A stretch of DNA of 61,463 bases, taken from positions 1 through 61,463 of the forward strand of contig JBKBIP010000033.1 of assembly GCA_046297495.1 (NCBI GenBank). Reading direction: 5' to 3'. Source of the stretch: JBKBIP01 sp046297495 (GTDB taxonomy: Bacteria; Planctomycetota; Planctomycetia; Gemmatales; Gemmataceae). Positions 1 through 9,500 of the stretch are shown in pieces. Position 1 is the first letter of the stretch. Every line of letters starts with the position of its first letter. The notes under the pieces were generated by a model. The model saw only the letters and a program-made list of their open reading frames with translations. It ran no database searches and was not told the DNA's origin. The translations under genes were made by a program, and so were the position numbers.

Positions 1-71
1 CGCCTTCTCTTCTTTTTTTTCTCCCCCCCTCCCACCCCTCTTCCCCCCCCCCCCCCCCCTCCCCCCCCCCT
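1..71. repeat. Homopyrimidine low-complexity contig end
   Basis: The first 71 bases are almost purely C and T, including a run of 18 C at about 43-59 and another of about 11 C just before position 71. Nothing codes here. It mirrors the long G run near the other end of the window, so it is best read as the place where the assembly stopped or slipped rather than as a functional element. Confidence 0.7.
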
Positions 72-74
72 TCG

Positions 75-1352
75 CTAACCGTTTACCCCCACTACCGCCC
101 GTTGGCGGCGCAGGCGGAATTGCTTCCCCGCTTCCCACAACAGGGGGAGGGCCAGGCGGGGGCGCAGGAAGGCCGATTTGGGGCGATACCCTGTCATCAC
201 CTCGGCCCATTCGACGAGGAATGACGCCCCCTTGCGGCGCGTCACCTCGGCGCAAGCGTCGAGGAACAGGGGATACTTGCCACAGAACAAGGCCAGTTTG
301 CGCGACCAGGCGAAATCCCAGCCAAAGGATTTCATCCAGCGCTGCTGATAGCGCTTCAAAAATCGGGCGGACAGATCGCCGACGGCGAACGCCTCCCCCA
401 AGGTTCGGGCCGCCAACGCCGCCGCATCCATGCCATACTGAATTCCTTCGCCGGTCAGCGGGTCGATGTGGCCGGCGGCGTCGCCCACGATGAGCAGCTG
501 ATCGGCATAGCTGCGTGAAATCCCGCCCAGCCGCAACGGCGCGCCGCGCATCCGTTCCATGTCGGGCTGGTCGCCGAGATGGGCGCGAATGTGCGGATCC
601 GTGGCCAGAATGCGGGCATAGATATGGTTCAAATCGGCGGACTGGCACGAACCACCGGGGATGATGTAGCAGCAGAAATTCAATTCGTCGCCGGCCTCGC
701 GGAACAGGGCGCAGTACCCCGGCAGCAGTTCGGGAGGATAATACACCACGCCATCGGCGTCGAAGGCCGTGGAGCTTGCTCGGATGTAGGTTCGGCTGCA
801 CACCGCGTCGGGGCCGGTGGTGACAATGCCTAGCGAGCGGGCCAACGGCGAGGACGCGCCATCGGCGGCCACCAGGGCGCGAGCACGAAAGGTCGAGCCA
901 TTCTTGCCGTACACCGTCCAGCACTCATCCGCCGTGGAGAAGGCCGCCCCTTGCACCGGCGTTTCCTCGATCAATTCGGCCCCTGCCCGTTGCGCGGCGC
1001 GGGCCACTTTCTCATCGAGGATGATGCGCTTGATGGCGATGACCAAAGCGCCATGTTCCTTTCGCGCCGAGTTGCCGATGAAGCTAATGCCGCTGGGGCT
1101 GACGAACCCGCCGATGGCTGCCCAGCGTCCTTTATTCTCGGCCAGCACTTCTTGCAGCACCCCCATGCGTTTCAGATGCGTCTGCGCGCGGGTGCAGATA
1201 GCGTCGCCGCACAGCTTGTCGCGCGGGAATTTCTTCTTTTCAAGCAGCAACACGCGCTTGCCCTGCTCGGCCAGATAATAGGCGCAGGTCGCGCCGCTCG
1301 GCCCCGCTCCGACGACGCAGACATCATACATATCCATCCCTGGACGGATCAT
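75..1352 (-). CDS. Geranylgeranyl-reductase-family FAD-dependent oxidoreductase
   Basis: A 425-residue flavoprotein of the geranylgeranyl reductase family, whose members reduce double bonds of polyprenyl or other hydrophobic substrates held next to FAD. The N-terminal Rossmann motif GAGPSG is at residues 15-20. The stretch LLLEKKKFPRDKLCGDA, around 35-52, contains the family signature PRDKxCG. The second FAD contact GDAAGHIDPLTGEG starts near residue 290. No signal peptide or membrane helix is seen, so it is probably cytoplasmic or peripheral. ATG 1352 is preferred over ATG 1337 and 1331 because GGGGAG lies 5 bases upstream. It follows the sterol-reductase-like gene on the same strand by 96 bp, which hints at a shared role in isoprenoid or sterol-like lipid modification. 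The substrate cannot be read from the sequence, and other flavin hydroxylases of the same superfamily remain possible. Confidence 0.85.
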   Translation of the reverse strand: MIRPGMDMYDVCVVGAGPSGATCAYYLAEQGKRVLLLEKKKFPRDKLCGDAICTRAQTHLKRMGVLQEVLAENKGRWAAIGGFVSPSGISFIGNSARKEHGALVIAIKRIILDEKVARAAQRAGAELIEETPVQGAAFSTADECWTVYGKNGSTFRARALVAADGASSPLARSLGIVTTGPDAVCSRTYIRASSTAFDADGVVYYPPELLPGYCALFREAGDELNFCCYIIPGGSCQSADLNHIYARILATDPHIRAHLGDQPDMERMRGAPLRLGGISRSYADQLLIVGDAAGHIDPLTGEGIQYGMDAAALAARTLGEAFAVGDLSARFLKRYQQRWMKSFGWDFAWSRKLALFCGKYPLFLDACAEVTRRKGASFLVEWAEVMTGYRPKSAFLRPRLALPLLWEAGKQFRLRRQRAVVGVNG

Positions 1353-1448
1353 GGGTGCTCCCCAGCGGATTGATCGATTCGCGCTCTCGTTCGACGTGCC
1401 ACGCGAACCGACGAATCCATAAAAGTAGGAATGTCGGGTAAAACCTTC

Positions 1449-2549
1449 TCAATAGATATACGGAAACATACGAAACCTGGCACGCTGACAATACTCGTTC
1501 CAAAGTGAGCCATATTTCTCTCGACAGCGCTGCTCGTCGCGCCCGGCGCGATGGACCAGCAACCCCGTCAACCACAACGGCAGCAGATACGGCACGATGG
1601 ACACCCAGCCGGTTGTCAAGGCGATGGCGAAATAGAGGCACAATTCGCCGGTGTAATTCAGCTTCCGGCCAATCCCCCAGAAGCCGGACACCAGCAGCCG
1701 GCCGCCGAGGGTTTCCGCCGGTTTCCCCCAGATATGGGCCTGGGGATTCATCTTGTAACGGTGCTTCTGGCCATTGGCGCCGCGGAAGAGAATGAAGCCG
1801 ATCAGGAACAGCAACACTAACCCCACGCCGACGGCCACCGGCAATGGCTCAACCTGATCGACCAAGTACCAGCCGGCCACGCTGTAAAAAAACGGCACCA
1901 CCACGTAATCGCCCCAAATGAGCATGAAGCCGAACCGCTCGGCGATGATGTCCCAGGTGTATAACATGCCATGCTCGAACTGAAAGTAATTGGCCAGGTA
2001 GAGAAACCAGAATGCCTGGAAGAGCCACATGCGGCCGCTGATAAAACCATAGCGCTGATACTGCACGGCGGCGAAGGCGGCGACCATCAACCCCAAGCCG
2101 ATCAACGAGGGACGATAAGAAAACATTTTCAGATCGACGCCGAACCAGCGGGGATTCAACTCGACGCCATACCAAAAATCCCGCAGGCGAGCGGGGCGGC
2201 GTCGGCCCGAGGTGGTAGCCGCTTCCACGTCGGGCTGACGCCGCCCCGCTCGCCACAACAGAAGACTCACTGCCAGCGAAAAGACATTGGCCACAATCAA
2301 GAGCGACCAGAAATGGGTATAAATCACGCTCAGGGAGAATAATTGGAACCGCTCGCCGAGGGCCACGACGAGCCAGGTCAACACGAACAGCATCAGCCCA
2401 TTAAGCTTGTAAGGGAGTCGATTCCCGTCGGCGAGCGCGGCCCCCAAGCGCACGCGCCCCGGTAGCACCTTGGAGCCAAGGAACAACGCGGCGACAAAGC
2501 CGAGGAACAGCACGCTGGCAAACAGCAGGCTTGTGTGTGTCACGTCCAT
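1449..2549 (-). CDS. Sterol reductase-like membrane protein (ERG4/ERG24/DHCR7 family)
   Basis: A 366-residue polytopic membrane protein of the ERG4/ERG24 family, which reduces the C14 or C7 double bond of sterols with NADPH. The C-terminal third holds the family signature. LLVSGFWGIGRKLNYTGE (from 285) corresponds to the conserved SGWWG..RHxNYxGD block. HRAGRDEQRC follows near 333, then YGSLWNEYC (346-354), and the chain ends exactly on PYIY, as eukaryotic members do. The usual RHxNY reads RKLNY here, a change at a conserved histidine. About nine to ten hydrophobic segments are visible. Length is slightly below that of eukaryotic reductases (about 430). It heads a possible two-gene unit with the flavoprotein downstream. 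The 213-bp gap to the divergent gene at 2763 must hold both promoters, but no clear boxes were recognised. Family is secure; the exact double bond reduced is unknown. Confidence 0.88.
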   Translation of the reverse strand: MDVTHTSLLFASVLFLGFVAALFLGSKVLPGRVRLGAALADGNRLPYKLNGLMLFVLTWLVVALGERFQLFSLSVIYTHFWSLLIVANVFSLAVSLLLWRAGRRQPDVEAATTSGRRRPARLRDFWYGVELNPRWFGVDLKMFSYRPSLIGLGLMVAAFAAVQYQRYGFISGRMWLFQAFWFLYLANYFQFEHGMLYTWDIIAERFGFMLIWGDYVVVPFFYSVAGWYLVDQVEPLPVAVGVGLVLLFLIGFILFRGANGQKHRYKMNPQAHIWGKPAETLGGRLLVSGFWGIGRKLNYTGELCLYFAIALTTGWVSIVPYLLPLWLTGLLVHRAGRDEQRCREKYGSLWNEYCQRARFRMFPYIY

Positions 2550-2762
2550 GAGGGTAGGGAGTTCGATTCATCCTTCACTATTTTCTCATGATCGGCAGAA
2601 TAAGGGAATTGGGATTCGTAGGCAAGGGAATGTTTAGCGGGTGAGCCAATTTTGAATAATCCACCGTTTTATCCGGTCCACCTTATTGGATTCGCCACGA
2701 TTTCCCGCTAAGCTATCCATCAAATACCCTGCCGAATTTCTTGTTCTGAAGAGGATTGCACC

Positions 2763-3935
2763 GTGCGTGAGATATTCTGGACCGCCGGAACATTCGGTCT
2801 GCTGGCCGCGCTGGCGATTGGTTTCCTGGGAACCACTCATGCCGCCGAAACAGCACCGCTCATTCAACAAATTCAAGCCGTCGGCAAAGAGGGGGCCGGC
2901 AACGTCGAGGCGGCCAAAGCCTGGCGCGCGCTGGTGAAGCTCGGTCCCCCCGCTTTGACGGACATCTTAAAAGCCTTGGACGAGGAGCAGCCGATCAGCG
3001 CCAACTGGCTGCGGGCCGCCGTCGATGCCATCGCCGAAAACGAATTGACGGCCGGCCGTCCTTTGCCCAAGGACCAGCTGGAGGCTTTTGTCGTTGACAC
3101 CAAGAATACCGGCTTGGCCCGCCGCTTGGCGTTTGAGTGGCTGGCCCAGGTCGATCCCACGGCCCCGGATCGGCTCATTCCTGGCATGGTGGACGATCCC
3201 AGCGCCGAGCTGCGCCGCGATGCCGTGGCTCGCGTCATCACCGAGGCCGAGCAACTGGTGGCGAAAGGGGATAAAGACAAGGCCAAAACCGTCTGGCGGA
3301 AAGCATTCACTCACGCCCGCGACAAGGATCAGGTGATCCTCATTGCCGATCAGCTGGAGAAGCTCGGCGACACGGTGGACCGCGTGGCCAAGTTTGGCTT
3401 CATCCCCGATTGGCTGCTGATCGGCCCCTTCGACAGCAGCGGCGGCGTCGGTTTCGGCATCGCCTATCCGCCGGAAAAAGGGGTCGATCTCGCTTCGGCT
3501 CTGATTGGCAAGGATCAAAAACCAGTCCAGTGGTTTAGCCATAGCACCACCGACAAGCTGGGCGTGGTCGATCTGAACACGGCGCTGGGCAAGCACAAGG
3601 GATCAGTGGCCTACGCCTTCACCACCATTGAGTCGCCAGTGGCTCGGCTCGTGGAATTTCGCGTCGGCAGCAACAACGCCATCAAGATTTTCCTCAACGG
3701 CCAGCAAATCTTCGCCCATGAGGAATACCATCACGGCGACCGCATGGATCAGTATGTCGGGCGTGGGATGCTGAAGAAAGGGCGCAACGACATTTTGCTC
3801 AAGGTATGTCAAAACGAACAGACGCAGGCTTGGGCGCAGAAATGGTCGTTCCAGCTGCGCGTGTGTGATGCCATTGGCGGCGCGGTGCCCATGAAGGTCG
3901 TGACGCCGAAGAACATCCCCGGGGAGGCGAATTGA
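2763..3935 (+). CDS. Secreted HEAT-like protein with C-terminal WLLIGPFD-type domain
   Basis: A 390-residue exported protein starting with GTG. Residues 1-27 form a signal peptide ending near THAAE. The first half (about 30-190) is helical with HEAT-like repeats. The second half starts at DWLLIGPFDSSGGVGFG (around 220) and continues as a beta-rich, PA14/carbohydrate-binding-like domain with FRVGSNNAIKIFLNGQQIF, a pattern often seen in planctomycete surface proteins. No catalytic motif was recognised. The stop codon overlaps the start of the PQQ-type propeller gene by one base, so the two are translationally coupled and probably act together in the periplasm or at the surface. Function is unknown beyond that; ligand binding is an inference from the fold pattern. 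Confidence 0.75.
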   Translation: MREIFWTAGTFGLLAALAIGFLGTTHAAETAPLIQQIQAVGKEGAGNVEAAKAWRALVKLGPPALTDILKALDEEQPISANWLRAAVDAIAENELTAGRPLPKDQLEAFVVDTKNTGLARRLAFEWLAQVDPTAPDRLIPGMVDDPSAELRRDAVARVITEAEQLVAKGDKDKAKTVWRKAFTHARDKDQVILIADQLEKLGDTVDRVAKFGFIPDWLLIGPFDSSGGVGFGIAYPPEKGVDLASALIGKDQKPVQWFSHSTTDKLGVVDLNTALGKHKGSVAYAFTTIESPVARLVEFRVGSNNAIKIFLNGQQIFAHEEYHHGDRMDQYVGRGMLKKGRNDILLKVCQNEQTQAWAQKWSFQLRVCDAIGGAVPMKVVTPKNIPGEAN

Positions 3936-5146
3936 TGAAACGCTGCATAATCTGTTGGAGTGTGCTCTGGTTGACTGCTCCCGCCTGGGCCAGCGATTGG
4001 TTACAATTTCGCGGGCCAGATGGACAGGGGATAGCCCATGAAACAAACCTGCCGGAGAAGTGGAGCCAAACGGAAAACGTCCGCTGGAAAGTCGATCTGC
4101 CCGGACGTGGCTTGTCCAGCCCGGTGATCGCCAATGGCAGGGTATTCGTCACTGCCTGCTCCGGGCCGACGCAAAGCCGGTTGCACGTCTTGTGCTTTGA
4201 CTTGGCCACCGGCAAGAAGCTGTGGGAACGACAATTCTGGGCCACCGGCTCCACGAGCTGCCATCCCAAGACCAACATGGCCGCCCCGACGCCAGTAAGC
4301 GACGGCAAGTACGTCTATGCCCTATTCGCCACCTGTGATCTGGCGTGCCTCGACGCCGACGGCAATCTGCAATGGTATCGTGCCTTGCGTAAGGATTATC
4401 CGACCGTCAGCAACAATGTGGGCATGGCGGCGTCCCCGATTATTTGGAATGATTTGCTGATCATTCAAATGGAGAATGTCGGCGAATCGTTCGCCGCCGG
4501 CATCGACAAGCGTACCGGCCAGAATCGCTGGAAGATCGACCGTGGCAAGATCATCAATTGGGTGACGCCGATCGTGGTCCGGCACAACGGCCAGCCGCAA
4601 TTGTTGCTGCAATCACCGGACCAAATGACGGCCCACGACCCGCGCACCGGCAAGGAACTCTGGTCTTTCAAGCCAGAGAGCGGCTTGGCGACCATCCCCT
4701 CGTCAACGGCGGGCGATGATTTGATCCTGGTGCCCGGCGGCGAATTGCTGGCCCTGAAGCCGAAGAACAAGGGGGAACCGGAAGTAGTTTGGACCTCCAA
4801 TCGTCTCAAACCAGCCACGGCCACGCCGGTATCCTACGGCGGCCGGATTTACTCGGTGAACTCCGCCGGTGTGCTCAATTGTGCCGAGGCTGCCACCGGC
4901 AAGATTCTCTGGCAGGAGCGATTGAAAGGCCCCTATTCCGCCTCGCCGATCATTGCCGATGGCAAGCTGTATATCGTCAATGAAGCGGGGACCACCGCCG
5001 TCGTCCAGCTCGGCGACGAGCCAAAGGTATTGGCCATGAACGATCTGGGGGAAACCATTCTCGGCACTCCCTCTTTCGCCGACGGCGCCATCTTCCTGCG
5101 CTCCGACGAGCATTTGTACTGCATCGGCAACAAGCAGCAGCCGTGA
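3935..5146 (+). CDS. PQQ-type beta-propeller repeat protein, secreted
   Basis: A 403-residue exported protein with a short signal peptide (MKRCIICWSVLWLTAPAWA). The mature part opens with SDWLQFRGPDGQGIAHE, the usual start of planctomycete outer-membrane-protein-assembly-like PQQ propellers. Repeated blades of the type DLATGKKLW, DKRTGQNRW, DPRTGKELW and EAATGKILW are visible through the chain, giving about seven or eight blades. It lacks the dehydrogenase catalytic and PQQ-binding residues of alcohol dehydrogenases, so a scaffold or binding role is likelier than an enzyme. A TTG at 3932 is in frame, but ATG 3935 sits 7 bases after GGGGAGG and its first base is the last base of the upstream TGA, so ATG 3935 is chosen. 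Translational coupling to the 2763 gene is expected. Confidence 0.85.
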   Translation: MKRCIICWSVLWLTAPAWASDWLQFRGPDGQGIAHETNLPEKWSQTENVRWKVDLPGRGLSSPVIANGRVFVTACSGPTQSRLHVLCFDLATGKKLWERQFWATGSTSCHPKTNMAAPTPVSDGKYVYALFATCDLACLDADGNLQWYRALRKDYPTVSNNVGMAASPIIWNDLLIIQMENVGESFAAGIDKRTGQNRWKIDRGKIINWVTPIVVRHNGQPQLLLQSPDQMTAHDPRTGKELWSFKPESGLATIPSSTAGDDLILVPGGELLALKPKNKGEPEVVWTSNRLKPATATPVSYGGRIYSVNSAGVLNCAEAATGKILWQERLKGPYSASPIIADGKLYIVNEAGTTAVVQLGDEPKVLAMNDLGETILGTPSFADGAIFLRSDEHLYCIGNKQQP

Positions 5147-5544
5147 CAAAACATCAGATACCTCTGCTTCCCTCCTGCCTTCTTGATCCATAGGGGACAG
5201 GAGGGATTGTTATTCCTTCCCGATAACCAGCGGCGTAACCCCAGTGAATGAACTCCTGTCATAGCAATCAAACAGGTCATCTCGATCATGCCAGATGACC
5301 GGGTGGGATTGCTTTTCCACGGATTCCACGGTACCGTTATTTTTCCACATCACGACAACTTCGCGCCGATGGAAAAGACATCACGAATCACTCCCACGTT
5401 GCCATCCGTTCCAGGTTGCGCGAAATGAAGCGTGTGAGACCGCGAAGATGGGTGAAGATGCGCGGGTGATCGAACCTCAAAAGACTTGATTCAACCGCCA
5501 CAAACTTCTTTCTCTTGTGGAGTAAGGTGGCGAAGGAGATCATA
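5147..5544. other. Intergenic region before the acyl-ACP desaturase gene
   Basis: About 400 bp without a convincing gene. It starts with a hairpin that may end transcription of the propeller gene (5169-5206). A 64-codon open frame at 5295-5489 has no recognisable protein character. The last part carries the ribosome binding site AAGGAG (5533-5538) for the desaturase. No promoter could be assigned with confidence. Confidence 0.6.
5169..5206 (+). terminator. Possible terminator hairpin after the PQQ propeller gene
   Basis: TCCCTCCTG at 5169-5177 pairs perfectly with CAGGAGGGA at 5198-5206, and the T-rich stretch TTGTTATTCC follows. It lies 23 bases after the stop of the 3935-5146 gene. The loop is long (20 bases) and the T tract is imperfect, so the terminator role is only tentative. 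Confidence 0.45.
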
Positions 5545-6429
5545 ATGCCCGACTCTGAATACCAAGATAACCCCCAGATGCAGCGTGCCATTTATCAGTT
5601 ATACCGCGATTACTTCAATCTGGCGGAACGGCGGCGGCGCTGGAACCTGGAAACCGATATTCCCTGGGACCAGTGCCAGGCGGACCAGAAGAACCATGCG
5701 GTCGCGGACATTATCGAATCATTTTGCACCGTGGAGATGTACTTGCCCGACTACACAAGCCAAATCCTGCCGGTGGTTCGGTCTAGCCGGGGTCGGGCCT
5801 GGTTCGCCGCCAATTGGGGCTATGAGGAGTCCAAGCATTCGCTGGCGATGGAAGATTGGCTGTTGAAGTCCGGCCATCGGAGTGAGGAGCAAATGCACGA
5901 CTTGGAAAACCAAGTCGTCGATCATCCTTGGAAAATCCCGCAAGGGGACGTGCGTGCGCTGCTCACCTACTCGATGATTCAAGAACATGCGACTTGGTTG
6001 CACTATCGCAACCTGCGCAACTTGATCGGCTCCGCTGGTGATGCCGCGCTGTTCAAGTTGCTGACGCTCATCATCATTGATGAGCGGGCACATTATGACT
6101 TTTTCAAGAAACTGGTTCGTCTGCACTTGATCGAGGACCGGGCCGGGACCTTGGAGCAGTTGCGCAAGGTCATGCATGACTTCCACATGCCCGCCATCGC
6201 CCTGTTGCCCGACGGCAAACGCCGGATGGAACTGGTGGAACGCTTGGGGCTGTTCAACGAATCGATCTATTTCGAGCATGTTTACATGCCGACCTTGGCC
6301 GATTTGGGGGTCGAACGCAAGGAGATGCGTCGCAAAACGCGCCGCGAGTATGTCCAGGGCGCGTTGGATATTACCCCCGCCGAATCCGCCACCCAGGCGG
6401 ACGCACCGCCCCAACGTCCGGCGGCGTGA
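5545..6429 (+). CDS. Acyl-ACP desaturase (plant-type, di-iron, soluble)
   Basis: A 294-residue soluble di-iron protein of the acyl-ACP desaturase family (FA_desaturase_2). These enzymes introduce a double bond into acyl chains carried on acyl carrier protein, using ferredoxin and oxygen. Iron-ligand helices are visible: FCTVEMYLPDYTS (first Glu), YEESKHSLAMEDW (E-E-x-x-H), YSMIQEHATWLHYRNL (matching FQERAT in plant enzymes) and IDERAHYDFF (D-E-x-x-H). FHMPAIALLPDG then matches the helix after the second iron site. ATG 5545 is chosen because AAGGAG lies 6 bases upstream; a longer frame from TTG 5515 lacks a site. The C-terminal tail (APPQRPAA) is low complexity. It stands alone on the plus strand, convergent with the large dehydrogenase. 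Acyl chain and bond position are unknown, and a related di-iron oxidase function is possible. Confidence 0.85.
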   Translation: MPDSEYQDNPQMQRAIYQLYRDYFNLAERRRRWNLETDIPWDQCQADQKNHAVADIIESFCTVEMYLPDYTSQILPVVRSSRGRAWFAANWGYEESKHSLAMEDWLLKSGHRSEEQMHDLENQVVDHPWKIPQGDVRALLTYSMIQEHATWLHYRNLRNLIGSAGDAALFKLLTLIIIDERAHYDFFKKLVRLHLIEDRAGTLEQLRKVMHDFHMPAIALLPDGKRRMELVERLGLFNESIYFEHVYMPTLADLGVERKEMRRKTRREYVQGALDITPAESATQADAPPQRPAA

Positions 6430-6538
6430 GGCACGCGGAGCGAACAACAAACTCACGACAACCATCATCTGGATGAGGGATGCGCTTTGCTGATGAACGG
6501 CTGGCGGGCCACACGCCGCCGCGGTTCCACCAACGGCG

Positions 6539-9500
6539 CTATTTCTCCATCAGCTCCCGCAGCAAAAGGGCCGGGTGCAGGGCGGTTTTTCCCGTGAAAT
6601 GAGCGATTTGCATGCGGCAGGAGAAGCCGGAAGCCACGATCACCGTTTCCTCATCGGCCTGACGCAGGGTGGGAAACAACTGGTGCTCTCCCACCCAGCG
6701 TGCGAGGTCGTAATGTTCCTTCTCATAGCCGAACGAACCAGCCATGCCGCAACAACCGGCGTCCAGGTCGATGACTTCCGCGCTCGGAATCTGCCGTAAC
6801 AGCCGCACGAGCGGATCGCTCCCCGTCAAGGCTCTTTGATGACAGTGATGCTGCACCAGAATTTTCCTCGGTCCGGCGCGGAAAGAGAGCGACGCCGGCT
6901 GGACAGCCTGGAGCGCGCGTTCCGCCAGCTCCACCAAGACGGATTGTTCTTCAGGAGAAGGAGGCTGGGAAGCGTCCACCTCGTCACCGAGCGGCGCGGG
7001 CAAAGTGGGAGTCACGGAGCCGACGTATTTCCCTTCGGAATTATCCCCAGGTAGCGGCGGCTCCAGTGCGTCTTGGCCCAATTCCTTTTGAATCTCCACC
7101 CCCAGCGTGCTGGCCCGTTCTGCTTGGTGGAGAAGATCGCACAGGTGCTCCTCAAAGGTGCGACAGACCGAGGCCACGATTTCGGCTTGGCGGCGTTCCT
7201 CCCCCCGCAGCAGGGCCGGATAATCGTCCTGGATGGTCAAGATGCAGCTCGGCTCGCAGGCGATGATCGGCTTGCCGGCGGCGGCCCAGGGATACAACTG
7301 CTGGGTGTTGCGCCGCGCGCAGCGCACGGCCTGATCGAGCATGCCGTTGGAGATGTAGGGCCGGCCACAGCAGACGAGATGGTTGACGGCCCCGTTCGCA
7401 TCCTGGCGCCCCAGCTCCACCTCCCATTGAAGCGGCCGCAATAGCTCACGCACCGCCAACGCGATGTCCGGTTCGTAATACTCCGCGAAGGTGTCGGGGA
7501 AGAGCAAGACCGTATGTCTCCCCTCTGTCCCCCCGTGTGCCGTTGCATCCGCCAAGAAGCGGCGCGATAAGCGGTCGCGCCGGGCCACGACTGCCGGCGG
7601 CAAGCGGCGCGCGTCGATGCCGAACAGACGCTCATTCAACCACCGAAACAAGGGGCGGCGCGTCAGGAAGTTGACCAACCGTCCCCACCGACTGAGCCGG
7701 GCAATGTGGCCGAACAGCCAATTGCGCCAGGGGAGGCCATGCCGTTGAAAATACTGGTGCAGAAACTCAGCCTTGAGGCGGGCCATATCGACATTGGTGG
7801 GACATTCGCTCTTGCACGCCTTGCACTCCAAACACAGATCGAGCGCTTCCTTGACATGGGGATCGGTAAAGCCCTGAAACCCCAGTTGGCCCGTCAACGC
7901 CAGCCGCAGCGTATTGGCCCGGCCGCGCGTGGCGTGCTGCTCTTCGCGCGTGGCCCGGTAGGAAGGGCACATGTTGCCGCCGCGCGTCCCGCGGCACTCG
8001 CCGACCCCCGCGCACAGCTCAGCGGCCTGCGTCAACCCACCGTCCGCGGAGAAGTCGAACGTGGTCGGCACGTTCGGCGTGACATAAGCTGGCCCATAGC
8101 GCAGGTTAGCCGACAGCGGCGGGGCATCGACGATCTTGCCGGGATTGAAGATGCCGCGCGGGTCGAAGACGCGCTTGATCTCTCGAAAGGCTTGATACAA
8201 CACGGGGCCGAACATTTTTTCCTGAAAGGGGCTGCGCACCAGTCCATCGCCGTGCTCGCCGGACAAGGCGCCGCCGTATTTCAACACCAACTCGGCCGTC
8301 TCCGCGGCAATGGCCTCGAATTGACGGACGCCGGCTTCCGTCTTGAGATTGACCACGGGGCGTACATGCAGGCAGCCGACCGAGGCATGCGCGTACACCC
8401 CTGCCTTGGTGCCGTGCCGCCGCACCACTTCCAGCAGCTCGGCGATGTAGTCGCGCAGCTTCTCCGGCGCTACCGCCGTGTCTTCAACGAAGGAAATCGC
8501 CTTGGCGTCCCCCTTCTCGGCCATCGACAATCCCAGGGCCAGCCGGCGCAGTTTCCAGATGCGCCCCTGTTCGGCGGCGTCGTGAGCAGGATGATAATGT
8601 TGACCGATACCACGCTGCACCAGCTCCGCGCGCAACGCCTCAAGGCGCGGCGACAGGTCGGCGGCACTATCGCCATAGAATTCCACGATGAGAATGGCCT
8701 CCGGGTCGCCGTCCAGGAAGTCGCGCAAGCGGGCGGCTTCGGGGTTTAGCTTGGTGCTGTCCAGAATGTAGCGATCCACCACTTCGACCGCCGACGGCTG
8801 ATAATTCAAGATCAACGGCGTGGCGGCCAGCGCTTCCAGCAGCTCGGCAAACTGGATGACCAGCATCCCCTTGGCTCGTGGCAATGGCATCAAGTTCAGC
8901 TTGGCATCGAGCGTGATGCCGAGCGTCCCTTCCGAGCCGACCAGCAAGTGAGCCAAGTTGATCGATGGTTGTCCTGGCAGGAACCTATCCAAGTTGTAAC
9001 CACCGACGCGCCGCAGGATTTTCGGATACCGCCGGTCGATTTCCGCGGCGTGTTCCGCGGCCAGCCGCGTCACGACACGATGGCATTCCCCTTCGTGGTC
9101 GGTCTTACGCGCTTTCTCGGCCCATTGTCCCTGGTCCAATGGTTGGCAGTGCATGATCTTGCCATCGCTGCGTACCACGGTCAGCTCCCGCACGTGGTCG
9201 ATGGTTTTGCCGTATAGCAGCGAATGCGTCCCCGAGGAATTGTTGGCGATCATGCCGCCGATGGTCGCCCGGTCGGAGGTGGAAATATCCAGCGGAAAGT
9301 GCAAGCCATACGGTTTAAGTCGAGCGTTGAGGTCGTCGAGGACGCAGCCCGGCTCGACGCGCACCCAATGTTCGTCGGCGTTGATCTCCAGGATACGGTG
9401 GTAATACTTCGAGCAATCGAGGATGACGCCCGGACCGATGGCTTGCCCCGCTTGCGAGGTGCCGCCGCCGCGCGCCGTGATCGGCACCCCCGCGCGGGCG

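Noticed and set aside
5295..5489. 64-codon plus-strand frame before the desaturase gene
   Set aside because: No ribosome site or domain pattern; composition looks random.
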